A stretch of DNA of 64,000 bases from Afipia sp. (GTDB lineage: Bacteria > Pseudomonadota > Alphaproteobacteria > Rhizobiales > Xanthobacteraceae): contig JAUSAX010000060.1 in the NCBI GenBank assembly GCA_030652315.1, forward strand, positions 39,334 to 103,333, given 5' to 3'. Under the pieces are notes generated by a model, which worked only from the letters and a program-made list of their open reading frames with translations, was not told where the DNA came from and ran no database searches. The position numbers and the translations under genes are program-made. This document shows positions 45,616 to 53,583 of this stretch, in pieces. The first letter of the stretch is position 1; each line of letters begins with the position of its first letter.

Positions 45616-47115
45616 TTACTTTTGCGCCGCCAGCGGCCGCGCAACCTCCTCAAGTGATTTGCACTCGGCATCGATGCAATAGCGCCACGCGATAAACGCC
45701 GCGGCAATCATCAAAGCAGATCCGAGCAGATAGCCGGCGAACACGCTGTCGCGCGAGCCGGTGTCGATCAGCACGCCGAACAGCATTGGCCCGGCGATGC
45801 CGCCGATGCCGGTACCGATCGCATAAAACAGCGCGATGGCCAGGGCGCGAATTTCGAGCGGAAAAGTTTCGCTCACGGTGAGATACGCAGCACTGGCTGC
45901 CGGTGACGCAAAGAAGAAGATCACCATCCAGGCAATCGTCTGGGTTTGTGCAGAAAGCACACCGATCGAGAACAGATACCCCGAAAGGACGAGCAAGATG
46001 CCGGACACGCTGTAAGTCAGCGCAATCATGGTGCGCCGCCCGACCGTGTCGAATAGCGAACCGAGCAGCAGCGGTCCGAGAAAATTTCCGGCCGCGAAGG
46101 GCAGGATGTACCAGCCGACATGTGCGGCGGGGATAGCGAAGAAATCTGTCAAAACCAAAGCATAGGTGAAGAAAATCGCATTGTAGAAGAAGGCCTGCGC
46201 CACCATCAGCGACAGTCCCACCAGGGAGCGGCTGCGATAGGTCCGGAACAAGGTAACGGCGACCTCGCGCAACGGGGTATGCGTGCGCATCTTCAGCTTG
46301 ATTTTGGGTAACGAAGAACCGCTGCCACGCGTCCCGGGCATCACCGAGCGCTCAATGTCGTTCACGATCTTCAGGGCTCGCTCGGGCTGGCCGTGAATGA
46401 TCAGCCAGCGTGGACTTTCGGGAATCCAGAACCGCATCACGAATACGATCAGCCCGAGTCCCGCGCCGGTCAAAAACGCCAGCCTCCAGCCCTTCTCAGG
46501 ATCGATCACATTCGGATCGAGCAGCACGATTGCGCTAACCGCGCCGAGCGCCGCACCGATCCAGAAACTGCCGTTGACGATCAGATCGGTACGGCCGCGG
46601 AAACGCGCCGGCACGAGCTCCTGTATGGTCGAATTGATCGCGGTGTACTCACCGCCGATGCCCGCACCGGTCAGAAACCGGAAGAATGCGAAGCTTGCGA
46701 GACTCCACGAGAAAGCCGTTGCTGCTGTGGCCGTGAGATAGACGGCAAGCGTCACGAAGAACAGTTTCTTGCGGCCGATCCTGTCCGTCAGCCAGCCAAA
46801 GCCAATGGCTCCGAGAACGGCGCCGGCCAGATACGCACTGGTGACAATGCCGATATCGGTGTTGGTGAACTTGAGAACCGGGCTGTCTTTCAACGCGCCC
46901 GACAATGCACCAGCAAGCGTCACTTCGAGGCCATCGAGAATCCATGTGATGCCGAGCGCCGCAATCACACGGGTATGAAATCCGCTCCATGGCAGCGAAT
47001 CCAGACGTGCGGGAATGTCTGTCTCAACCGTGCCCTGTGCAAGCGCGACAGAGAAAGCGCTTTTTCGCGATGAAGTCTGTGCCGGGGACATCTGGATGTT
47101 TGTCAAAGCTGACAT
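45616..47115 (-). CDS. MFS transporter (sugar porter / metabolite:H+ symporter type)
   Basis: A 499-residue carrier with twelve hydrophobic segments. Sugar-porter-like motifs are present: WLTDRIGRKKLF after helix 2, FRFLTGAGIGGEYTAINSTIQELVP in helix 4-5, RFWIPESPRWLIIHG at the end of helix 6, and VSETFPLEIRALAIALFYAIGTGIGG. It is first in an operon with otsB and the GH15 gene, which suggests transport of a sugar or compatible solute. The substrate is not determined. A perfect 16-base palindrome lies about 245 bases upstream of the start. Confidence 0.9.
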   Translation of the reverse strand: MSALTNIQMSPAQTSSRKSAFSVALAQGTVETDIPARLDSLPWSGFHTRVIAALGITWILDGLEVTLAGALSGALKDSPVLKFTNTDIGIVTSAYLAGAVLGAIGFGWLTDRIGRKKLFFVTLAVYLTATAATAFSWSLASFAFFRFLTGAGIGGEYTAINSTIQELVPARFRGRTDLIVNGSFWIGAALGAVSAIVLLDPNVIDPEKGWRLAFLTGAGLGLIVFVMRFWIPESPRWLIIHGQPERALKIVNDIERSVMPGTRGSGSSLPKIKLKMRTHTPLREVAVTLFRTYRSRSLVGLSLMVAQAFFYNAIFFTYALVLTDFFAIPAAHVGWYILPFAAGNFLGPLLLGSLFDTVGRRTMIALTYSVSGILLVLSGYLFSIGVLSAQTQTIAWMVIFFFASPAASAAYLTVSETFPLEIRALAIALFYAIGTGIGGIAGPMLFGVLIDTGSRDSVFAGYLLGSALMIAAAFIAWRYCIDAECKSLEEVARPLAAQK

Positions 47116-47359
47116 CCCGCCGTCCCTTTTCCCGGTTCCACTCTCGACCCTTCGATGGACGCCGTGACCGGCGAAACGGATGGCGGGCGACGCCGCATGC
47201 GGAACGCATCACGGCAACGGTGCTGAAATCTGCGCTGCAGGCTTCCCCGAAACGCAGTACGTCAGCGGACTGGCCCGGAACTCGTTGTTCCATGCCATTC
47301 CGCCGGACGACGGGTTACATCCGCCACCGTCCGCAATACCAACACCCCAATGAGAATGT

Positions 47360-47375
47360 GGTTCCATATGGAACC
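47360..47375. promoter_or_regulatory. Perfect 16-bp palindrome, possible operator
   Basis: GGTTCCATATGGAACC is a perfect inverted repeat in the 293-base gap between the MFS gene start (47115) and the CoA-transferase subunit B stop (47409), both on the minus strand. It is upstream of the MFS-otsB-GH15 unit. A dimeric repressor or activator site is likely; no regulator gene is adjacent and the regulator family cannot be named. Confidence 0.5.
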
Positions 47376-47408
47376 CGCATGGCCTGACCATACGAGTTCC
47401 TCTGGTGA

Positions 47409-48110
47409 TCAGGCCGCCCGCGCAGGCGGCATCATGTCCTTGTAGCCGGGCGCGAGCTGCAATTTCGGCTCCGTCATGCTCTGCAACTTTTCCAGCGTCA
47501 TGCCCGGAATCATCTCGGCCACCAGGAGACCCGCCGAAGTGACATCGATCACCGCATAGTTGGTGTAGATGCGCTTCACCACGCCCGCCGCAGTCAACGG
47601 ATAGCTGCAACGGAACTTGATGCGCGGCTGCCCCTTCTTGTCAGTGTGCTCCATGAGGACGCGAATTTCCTTGGCGCCGACCGCAAGATCCATCGCACCG
47701 CCGACACCCGGCGGGAATTCAGTGTCTTCCGTGGTCCAGTTGGCGAGATCGCCTTTCTCAGACACTTCGAATGCGCCAAGCAGGCTGACATCGAGATGAC
47801 CGCCACGGATCATCAGAAACGCATCGGCGTGATGGACGTAGCAACCGCCGGTCACCAGCGTCGTCAGGTTCTTGCCTGCATCCGTCAGCTCTTCGTCTTC
47901 CTCGCCGGGCTTCGGCGGACCGCCCATCCCGAGCACGCCGTTCTCGCTGTGAAAGATCACCTCGCGGGTTTTCGGCACAAAGCCCGAGGTCAGCGTCGGA
48001 ATGCCGATGCCGAGATTGACGTAAGCGCCTTCCGGCAAATCCTGCGCAGCGCGCCATGCCATCTGGTGACGCGTCAAAGGGATGTAACGAGTGGTTGCAT
48101 CGAGGGTCAC
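47409..48110 (-). CDS. 3-oxoacid / 3-oxoadipate CoA-transferase subunit B
   Basis: A 233-residue beta subunit of a class I CoA-transferase, moving CoA from succinyl-CoA to a 3-oxoacid. The catalytic Glu is in HSENGVLGMGG near residues 55-65. GAYVNLGIGIPTL, GGHLDVSLLGAFEV and KRIYTNYAVIDVT are also typical. It follows subunit A by three bases. Acetoacetate (ScoB/AtoA type) and 3-oxoadipate (PcaJ) are both possible substrates; no pca genes are nearby, so the choice is open. Confidence 0.92.
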   Translation of the reverse strand: MTLDATTRYIPLTRHQMAWRAAQDLPEGAYVNLGIGIPTLTSGFVPKTREVIFHSENGVLGMGGPPKPGEEDEELTDAGKNLTTLVTGGCYVHHADAFLMIRGGHLDVSLLGAFEVSEKGDLANWTTEDTEFPPGVGGAMDLAVGAKEIRVLMEHTDKKGQPRIKFRCSYPLTAAGVVKRIYTNYAVIDVTSAGLLVAEMIPGMTLEKLQSMTEPKLQLAPGYKDMMPPARAA

Positions 48111-48113
48111 GTT

Positions 48114-48797
48114 TCAGCTCCCAATCTTGCGCGGTTCGGCAACGACGATTCTATCGACGAAAATTCCGGGTGTCACAACGGCTTCCGGATCGAGCGAGCC
48201 GAGTTCAACCATGGTCTCGACCTCGACAACGGTCAATTCGGCAGCCATCGCGCAGACCGGATTAAAGTTACGGGCGGATTTGCGATAGGTGAGATTGCCC
48301 CAGCGGTCGGCCTTCGCCGCTTTCACCAGCGCGATGTCGCCCCTCAGCGGCTTCTCGAACACATGAAGCCGTCCATCGATTTCCCGCTGCTCCTTGCCTT
48401 CGGCGAGTTTGGTGCCCGCGGAGACCGGCGAGAAAAATCCGCCGAGACCGGCGGCGGCGCAACGCATCCGCTCGCTGATGGTGCCTTGCGGCACCAGCTC
48501 CAGTTCAAGGCTCTTGGCACGGTAGGCATTGAGGAACGCGCTGTAGTCGCCCGAGCGCGGATAGGAGCAAATGACCTTGCGCACACGTCCGGAGTTGATG
48601 AGGCGCGCCAATCCATGATCGCCATTGCCTGAATTGTTGGCGACGATCGTCAATTCCTTCGCTCCCTGATCGTGCAACGCTTCGAGGAGATTGTCGGCGA
48701 CACCCACCGCGCCAAAACCCGGCACCAGCACGATTGCACCATCCTGCACACCGGCAACCGCAGCCGCCAGCGTCTCCACGCGCTTGTCGATCACCAC
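48114..48797 (-). CDS. 3-oxoacid / 3-oxoadipate CoA-transferase subunit A
   Basis: A 227-residue alpha subunit. The CoA-binding region is VPGFGAVGVADNLLEALHDQGAKELTIVANNSG, followed by ELVPQGTISERMRCAAAGLGGFFSPVSAGTKLAEGKE and the KADRWGNLTYRKSARNFNP segment typical of the family. The start is GTG 48797 with AAGGAG six to ten bases upstream. It lies first in a two-gene operon with subunit B and diverges from the molybdenum hydroxylase operon. Confidence 0.92.
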   Translation of the reverse strand: MVIDKRVETLAAAVAGVQDGAIVLVPGFGAVGVADNLLEALHDQGAKELTIVANNSGNGDHGLARLINSGRVRKVICSYPRSGDYSAFLNAYRAKSLELELVPQGTISERMRCAAAGLGGFFSPVSAGTKLAEGKEQREIDGRLHVFEKPLRGDIALVKAAKADRWGNLTYRKSARNFNPVCAMAAELTVVEVETMVELGSLDPEAVVTPGIFVDRIVVAEPRKIGS

Positions 48798-49103
48798 GTT
48801 ACTCCTTTGTTAGCGTTCTATTTTCTTGCCTTTGATCCATCGAGCCTAGGCAAAAAGGACGCGTCAATCAAACCTCGCGTCGGCATTGTGGGGATGCAGA
48901 AAGCAGCCCTCTCTCGCAACTGCGAAATGAGCCGCGCATGTGGCGCACCGCGCGATTCAAAAGTGCGTCACGCGTGCGCTTCACGTCCAGATGATCGCGC
49001 GATGACATCCGCGACGAAAATCGACGTTGCAAAGTTTTGCGGGCCGGTTGTTAATTAGAACAATTACAAAAAGCGTTTTCTGGAAATCACTGGGGAGGTG
49101 CTT
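48798..49103. promoter_or_regulatory. Divergent promoter region between CoA-transferase and molybdenum hydroxylase operons
   Basis: 306 bases without a gene, holding promoters for both divergent operons. A near-palindrome TTGTTAATTAGAACAA lies in the AT-rich stretch about 40 bases before the coxS-like start and could be a regulator site or part of the promoter. No hairpin terminator or small gene is seen. Confidence 0.5.
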
Positions 49104-49589
49104 GTGTCTACAATCAAATTGACGGTCAACGGCAAGGCGGTGTCTGCCGATGTCGAGGATCGGACCCTTCTGGTCCATCTGCTGCGCGATCATCTCGGCC
49201 TTACCGGCACACATGTCGGATGCGACACCAGCCAATGCGGCGCCTGCATCGTCCACATCGACGGCCGCGCGGTGAAATCCTGCACCACCATGGTCGGCCA
49301 GGCCAACGGCACCAACGTCACCACCATCGAAGGTATTTCGAAGGGCGACACCCTGCACCCGATGCAGGCGGCCTTCCGCGACAATCATGGTCTCCAGTGC
49401 GGCTATTGCACACCGGGCATGATCATGTCGGCTATCGACATCGTGCAGCGCCATCCTGGCGGCCTCGACGAAGCGACCGTTCGCCAAGAACTGGAAGGCA
49501 ACATCTGCCGCTGCACCGGTTACCACAACATCGTCAAATCGGTGCTCGACGCCGCCGGGCGCATGAAGGTTTCGGCCGCCGCGGAATGA
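49104..49589 (+). CDS. coxS: Molybdenum hydroxylase [2Fe-2S] subunit (CoxS-like, form II)
   Basis: A 161-residue iron-sulfur subunit. The plant-type [2Fe-2S] cluster is bound by the cysteines of [22 protein letters not shown]. The second cluster uses QCGYCTPGM and [15 protein letters not shown] 49104 is chosen, with GGGAGG six bases upstream; a GTG at 49098 overlaps that site. It opens an S-L-M operon, the gene order of form II CO dehydrogenase-like enzymes. It passes electrons from the Mo site to the FAD subunit. True CO oxidation is not shown by the sequence. Confidence 0.94.
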   Translation: MSTIKLTVNGKAVSADVEDRTLLVHLLRDHLGLTGTHVGCDTSQCGACIVHIDGRAVKSCTTMVGQANGTNVTTIEGISKGDTLHPMQAAFRDNHGLQCGYCTPGMIMSAIDIVQRHPGGLDEATVRQELEGNICRCTGYHNIVKSVLDAAGRMKVSAAAE

Positions 49590-49671
49590 TCCGCGACGAC
49601 TCAATAATCAGATGTGCAACTGCCCGCGCTGCTCGCGCGATCAAGGCAGCCCTTATGGAAAGGTCGAGATT

Positions 49672-52026
49672 ATGAGTGTTGAAGGTATCGGCGCACGGGC
49701 GCTGCGCAAGGAAGACAAACGTTTCATCACCGGCAAGGGCAAATACACCGACGACGTCCGCCTTCATGGCATGACCTATGCGTCATTCGTCCGCAGCCCG
49801 CACGCCCACGCAAAAATCAAAAGTATCGATGTCACCGCCGCCATGGCCATGCCGGGTGTGGTCGATGTGCTGACAGGCCAGCAACTCGTCGATGACAAGA
49901 TCGGCAACCTGATCTGCGGCTGGATGATTCACTCCAAGGACGGCTCGCCGATGAAAATGGGCGCGTGGCCGGCGATGGCGCCAGAAATCGTGCGTTTTGT
50001 CGGAAACGCGGTAGCTGTTGTCGTCGCGGAAACCCGCAATCAGGCGCGCGATGCAGCGGAAGCCGTCGAGGTAACTTACGAAGAACTGCCGGCGGCCGCG
50101 GACATCCGTTCGGCCATCGCATCAGGTGCGCCGCAGCTTCATCCTGAAGCGCCCGGCAACATCATTTATGACTGGAGCATCGGCGACGAAACCGCGACCG
50201 GCGAGGCCTTCAAGAAGGCCGCCAATGTCGTCGCGATGGACATCACCAACAACCGGCTGGTGCCGAACGCGATGGAACCGCGCGCGGCGGTTGCGGAGTA
50301 CGATTCCGCCGAAGAGCACTTCACTCTTTATACAACGTCGCAGAACCCGCACGTCGCGCGCCTCGTGCTGTCGGCCTTCTATAATGTCGCGCAGGAGCAC
50401 AAGCTGCGGGTGATCGCACCGGACGTCGGCGGCGGCTTCGGCTCCAAGATATTCATCTACCCCGAAGAAATGGTGGCGCTGTGGGCCTCCAAGCGCACCG
50501 GCCGGCCGGTGAAATGGACATCCGACCGCACCGAAGCATTCCTGACCGACGCCCACGGCCGCGATCATCTCACCAAAGCGGAGATGGCGTTCGACAAGGA
50601 CAACAAGATCATCGGCCTGCGGGTGAAAACCCACGCCAATCTCGGCGCCTACATGTCGCTGTTCTCGTCGTCGGTGCCGACCTATCTCTACGCCACGCTG
50701 CTGTCGGGCCAGTACAATATCCCAGCGATCTATGCCGAGGTCGTCAGCGTCTATACCAACACCACGCCGGTGGATGCCTATCGCGGCGCGGGCCGTCCTG
50801 AAGCCAGCTTCGTGATGGAGCGGATGATGGAAACCGCGGCGCGGCAGCTCAAGGTCGATCCGGCCGAGCTGCGCCGCAAGAACTTCATCACCAGCTTCCC
50901 GCATCAGACCCCGGTGATCATGGCCTACGACGCCGGCGACTTTAACGCGTCGCTCGACGCTGCGCTGAAAGCCATCGACTATGCCGGTTTCCCCGCGCGG
51001 AAGGAGCAGGCCAAAAAAGAAGGCAAGCTGCGCGGCATCGGGTTCTCCTGCTACATCGAAGCCTGCGGCATCGCGCCGTCGAAAGCCGTCGGCAGTCTCG
51101 GCGCAGGTGTCGGCCTGTGGGAATCCTGCGAGGTGCGGGTCAATCCCGTCGGCACCATCGAAATTCTCACCGGTTCGCACAGCCACGGCCAGGGCCATGA
51201 GACCACATTTGCCCAGGTGGTCGCCGATCGTCTCGGCATTCCCATCAGTCAGATTTCGATCGTTCACGGCGACACCGACAAGGTGCAGTTCGGTATGGGC
51301 ACGTATGGCTCACGCTCCGGCGCTGTCGGGATGTCCGCCATCGTCAAGGCGATGGAGAAGGTCGAAGCCAAGGCGAAGAAGATCGTCGCGCATCAGCTTG
51401 AAGCCTCGGAAAACGACATCGTCATCGAGAACGGTGAATTCAAAGTCACCGGCACCGACAAGGCGATTGCGCTGCCGATGGTCGCTCTCGCCGCCTACAC
51501 CGCGCACAACCTGCCGGACGGCATGGAGCCCGGCCTGAAGGAAACCGCGTTCTACGACCCGACCAACTTCACCTTCCCCGCCGGCGCTTATGTCTGTGAG
51601 GTCGATGTCGATCCAGGCACCGGCAAGACCGACATCGTCAACTTCGTCGCAGCCGATGATTTTGGACGCCTGATCAACCCGATGATCGTCGAGGGTCAGG
51701 TTCACGGCGGTCTTGCGCAAGGCATCGGACAGGCAATGCTCGAAGGCGCGGTCTACGACAAGAGCGGCCAACTCCTGACCGCGTCGTTCATGGATTACGC
51801 CATGCCCCGCGCCGACGATCTGCCGTCGTTCAAGGTGTCGCACACCATGACGCTGTGCCCGAGCAATCCGCTCGGCATCAAGGGATGCGGCGAAGCCGGC
51901 GCCATCGGCTCGACGCCGGCGGTGATCAACGCGATCACCGACGCCATCGGCAACAACAAGCTTGAAATGCCGGCCTCCCCCGACCGGGTGTGGCACGCCA
52001 TCCATCAGCAGCAAGCAGCAGAATAG
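49672..52026 (+). CDS. coxL: Molybdenum hydroxylase large subunit (CoxL-like, form II)
   Basis: A 784-residue Mo-cofactor subunit. It starts MSVEGIGARALRKEDKRFITGKGKY; ATG 49672 is the first Met before the family N-terminus. The active-site loop is AYRGAGRPEASFVMERMM, which marks form II enzymes, whereas form I CO dehydrogenase has AYxCSFR with the Cys that binds copper. The Mo-proximal Glu is in GCGEAGAIGSTP. VIAPDVGGGFGSKIF and GSHSHGQGHETTFAQVVADRLGI are further cofactor contacts. Form II members may oxidise CO weakly or act on organic substrates, so the substrate is unsettled. It lies between the S and M genes. Confidence 0.94.
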   Translation: MSVEGIGARALRKEDKRFITGKGKYTDDVRLHGMTYASFVRSPHAHAKIKSIDVTAAMAMPGVVDVLTGQQLVDDKIGNLICGWMIHSKDGSPMKMGAWPAMAPEIVRFVGNAVAVVVAETRNQARDAAEAVEVTYEELPAAADIRSAIASGAPQLHPEAPGNIIYDWSIGDETATGEAFKKAANVVAMDITNNRLVPNAMEPRAAVAEYDSAEEHFTLYTTSQNPHVARLVLSAFYNVAQEHKLRVIAPDVGGGFGSKIFIYPEEMVALWASKRTGRPVKWTSDRTEAFLTDAHGRDHLTKAEMAFDKDNKIIGLRVKTHANLGAYMSLFSSSVPTYLYATLLSGQYNIPAIYAEVVSVYTNTTPVDAYRGAGRPEASFVMERMMETAARQLKVDPAELRRKNFITSFPHQTPVIMAYDAGDFNASLDAALKAIDYAGFPARKEQAKKEGKLRGIGFSCYIEACGIAPSKAVGSLGAGVGLWESCEVRVNPVGTIEILTGSHSHGQGHETTFAQVVADRLGIPISQISIVHGDTDKVQFGMGTYGSRSGAVGMSAIVKAMEKVEAKAKKIVAHQLEASENDIVIENGEFKVTGTDKAIALPMVALAAYTAHNLPDGMEPGLKETAFYDPTNFTFPAGAYVCEVDVDPGTGKTDIVNFVAADDFGRLINPMIVEGQVHGGLAQGIGQAMLEGAVYDKSGQLLTASFMDYAMPRADDLPSFKVSHTMTLCPSNPLGIKGCGEAGAIGSTPAVINAITDAIGNNKLEMPASPDRVWHAIHQQQAAE

Positions 52027-52043
52027 GGACGGGGAGAACGATC

Positions 52044-52844
52044 ATGTACGAGACAACCTATCACCGTCCTTCCAGCGTCGATGACGCCGTCGCGCTCTTC
52101 AAGAAGGGCTCCGACTCGAAGTACCTCGCCGGCGGCCACACGCTGTTGCCGGTGATGAAGCAGCGCCTCGCCCAGCCGTCCGATGTGATCGACCTCGCAC
52201 GGATTCCCGCGCTGGTCGGCGTGTCCGCGACGGCGGATGCACTGATCATCAAGGCGGCGACGACCTACTACGACATCCTCACCAGCGCGGATGCGAAGAA
52301 GGCAATCCCCGCCATCGTGCATCTCACCTCGGTGCTCGGCGATCCCGCAGTTCGTTATAGAGGAACCATCGGCGGCTCGATCGCCAACAACGATCCGGCG
52401 GCGGATTTTCCCGCTGCCGTGGTCGCCCTCGACGCCACGATGAAAACCAACAAGCGCAGCATCAAGGCCGATGAGTTCTTCAAGGGCCTGTTCACCACCG
52501 CGCTGGAAGACGGCGAGATCATCACCGAAGTCTCGTTTCCGATTCCGGCGAAGGCGGCTTACGCGAAGATGCGCCACCCGGCGTCGCGCTTCGCGCTCAC
52601 CGGCGTGTTCGTCGCCAGGACGAAATCGGGTGATGTGCGCGTCGCCGCGACCGGCGCATCGCAGAACGGCGTGATGCGCGTGCCAGCCATCGAGGCGGCG
52701 TTGAAGGCGAACTGGTCCCCCAGTGCCATCGACAGCGTGACAATTTCAGCTGACGGGCTGATGGCGGACATCCACGGCTCGGCCATCTATCGCGCCAACC
52801 TCATCAAGGTGATGGCGCAACGCGCCGTCGCTGCGGCGGGCTAA
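52044..52844 (+). CDS. coxM: Molybdenum hydroxylase FAD-binding subunit (CoxM-like, form II)
   Basis: A 266-residue flavoprotein subunit. FAD-binding motifs are YLAGGHTLLPVMKQRLAQPSDVIDLARI (AGGHSLLP-type) and RYRGTIGGSIANNDPAADFPAAV (TIGG type). ATG 52044 follows GGGGAGA. It ends the S-L-M operon 18 bases after the large-subunit gene and is followed by a strong terminator. Confidence 0.94.
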   Translation: MYETTYHRPSSVDDAVALFKKGSDSKYLAGGHTLLPVMKQRLAQPSDVIDLARIPALVGVSATADALIIKAATTYYDILTSADAKKAIPAIVHLTSVLGDPAVRYRGTIGGSIANNDPAADFPAAVVALDATMKTNKRSIKADEFFKGLFTTALEDGEIITEVSFPIPAKAAYAKMRHPASRFALTGVFVARTKSGDVRVAATGASQNGVMRVPAIEAALKANWSPSAIDSVTISADGLMADIHGSAIYRANLIKVMAQRAVAAAG

Positions 52845-52866
52845 CCGTCAGTCCTGAAAAAATGAA

Positions 52867-52901
52867 AAGGCCGCCCTTTTGGGGGCGGCCTTTTGTTTTT
52901 T
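52867..52901 (+). terminator. Intrinsic terminator of the S-L-M operon
   Basis: A GC-rich hairpin (GGCCGCCC with complement GGGCGGCC, short T/G loop) at about 52869-52890 followed by TTTTGTTTTTT. It starts about 25 bases past the FAD-subunit stop and precedes the end of the convergent DUF1236 gene, so it may act on both. Confidence 0.88.
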
Positions 52902-52915
52902 GCGAGCGACGAGAT

Positions 52916-53332
52916 TTACTCGACAATCTGAACGACGCGGCGAGTCCGTGGATCGACCAGAACCGTGCGGTCATTCACCACGGTGTAGCGATAGTCGCGA
53001 ACGCCATACTCTGCGGGAACGTCGTAATAGGTCACGCCTTCTTCCGGAAGAACGACGCCGACCGCGAGGTCGTTCTGATACCGGTAAGACGGGCGACGCT
53101 GCTCGACCACATAGCTACGAAAGCGCGGACCCTGATCGACGCCAAGAACGCCCGCAACGCCGCCAACAACGCCACCGACCGTACCGCCCACAATCGCCCC
53201 GACGGGACCACCCGCACGCTCGCCTTCACGCGCGCCACGCTCGATTCCACCCGGAACGCCCTGCGCCGAGGCGACCGCCGGAATGAGCGCGCCGGTCGAA
53301 ATCATCGCCAAAACCATCAAAGTCCGCTTCAT
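52916..53332 (-). CDS. Exported DUF1236 domain protein
   Basis: A 138-residue protein with a signal peptide ending AVASAQG near residue 24. A Gly-rich segment GGPVGAIVGGTVGGVVGGVAGVLG may insert in or span a membrane. The C-terminus has two copies of the theme Y-D-V-P-E/Y-x-Y and ends YRYTVVNDRTVLVDPRTRRVVQIVE, the DUF1236 signature found in Bradyrhizobium relatives. ATG 53332 follows GGGAG. Function is unknown. Confidence 0.85.
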   Translation of the reverse strand: MKRTLMVLAMISTGALIPAVASAQGVPGGIERGAREGERAGGPVGAIVGGTVGGVVGGVAGVLGVDQGPRFRSYVVEQRRPSYRYQNDLAVGVVLPEEGVTYYDVPAEYGVRDYRYTVVNDRTVLVDPRTRRVVQIVE

Positions 53333-53583
53333 ATTCAAAACTCCCGATTGAAGATTGTCGGGAAGCACAAGTGGCCGGGGCCCCAATAGTTCCTGCTGTG
53401 GCGGCGAGAACGCGGAATGGCCTTATTCTGATGGCAATAGGACCACTTATTGATGGCTCTTTGGCTGGAACTGGCCTAAAGCATCCCCAATTCATCGATT
53501 TCTTTGAAACTGCCGGATGCGCGCCTCACGCGTGCATCGAGCCGTTTCTCATTCATGGCGACAGCGCCAACCAAGGTCTCAAC

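Noticed and set aside
49672..52026. Calling the large subunit a true aerobic CO dehydrogenase
   Set aside because: The loop reads AYRGAGR; the copper-binding Cys of form I enzymes is absent.
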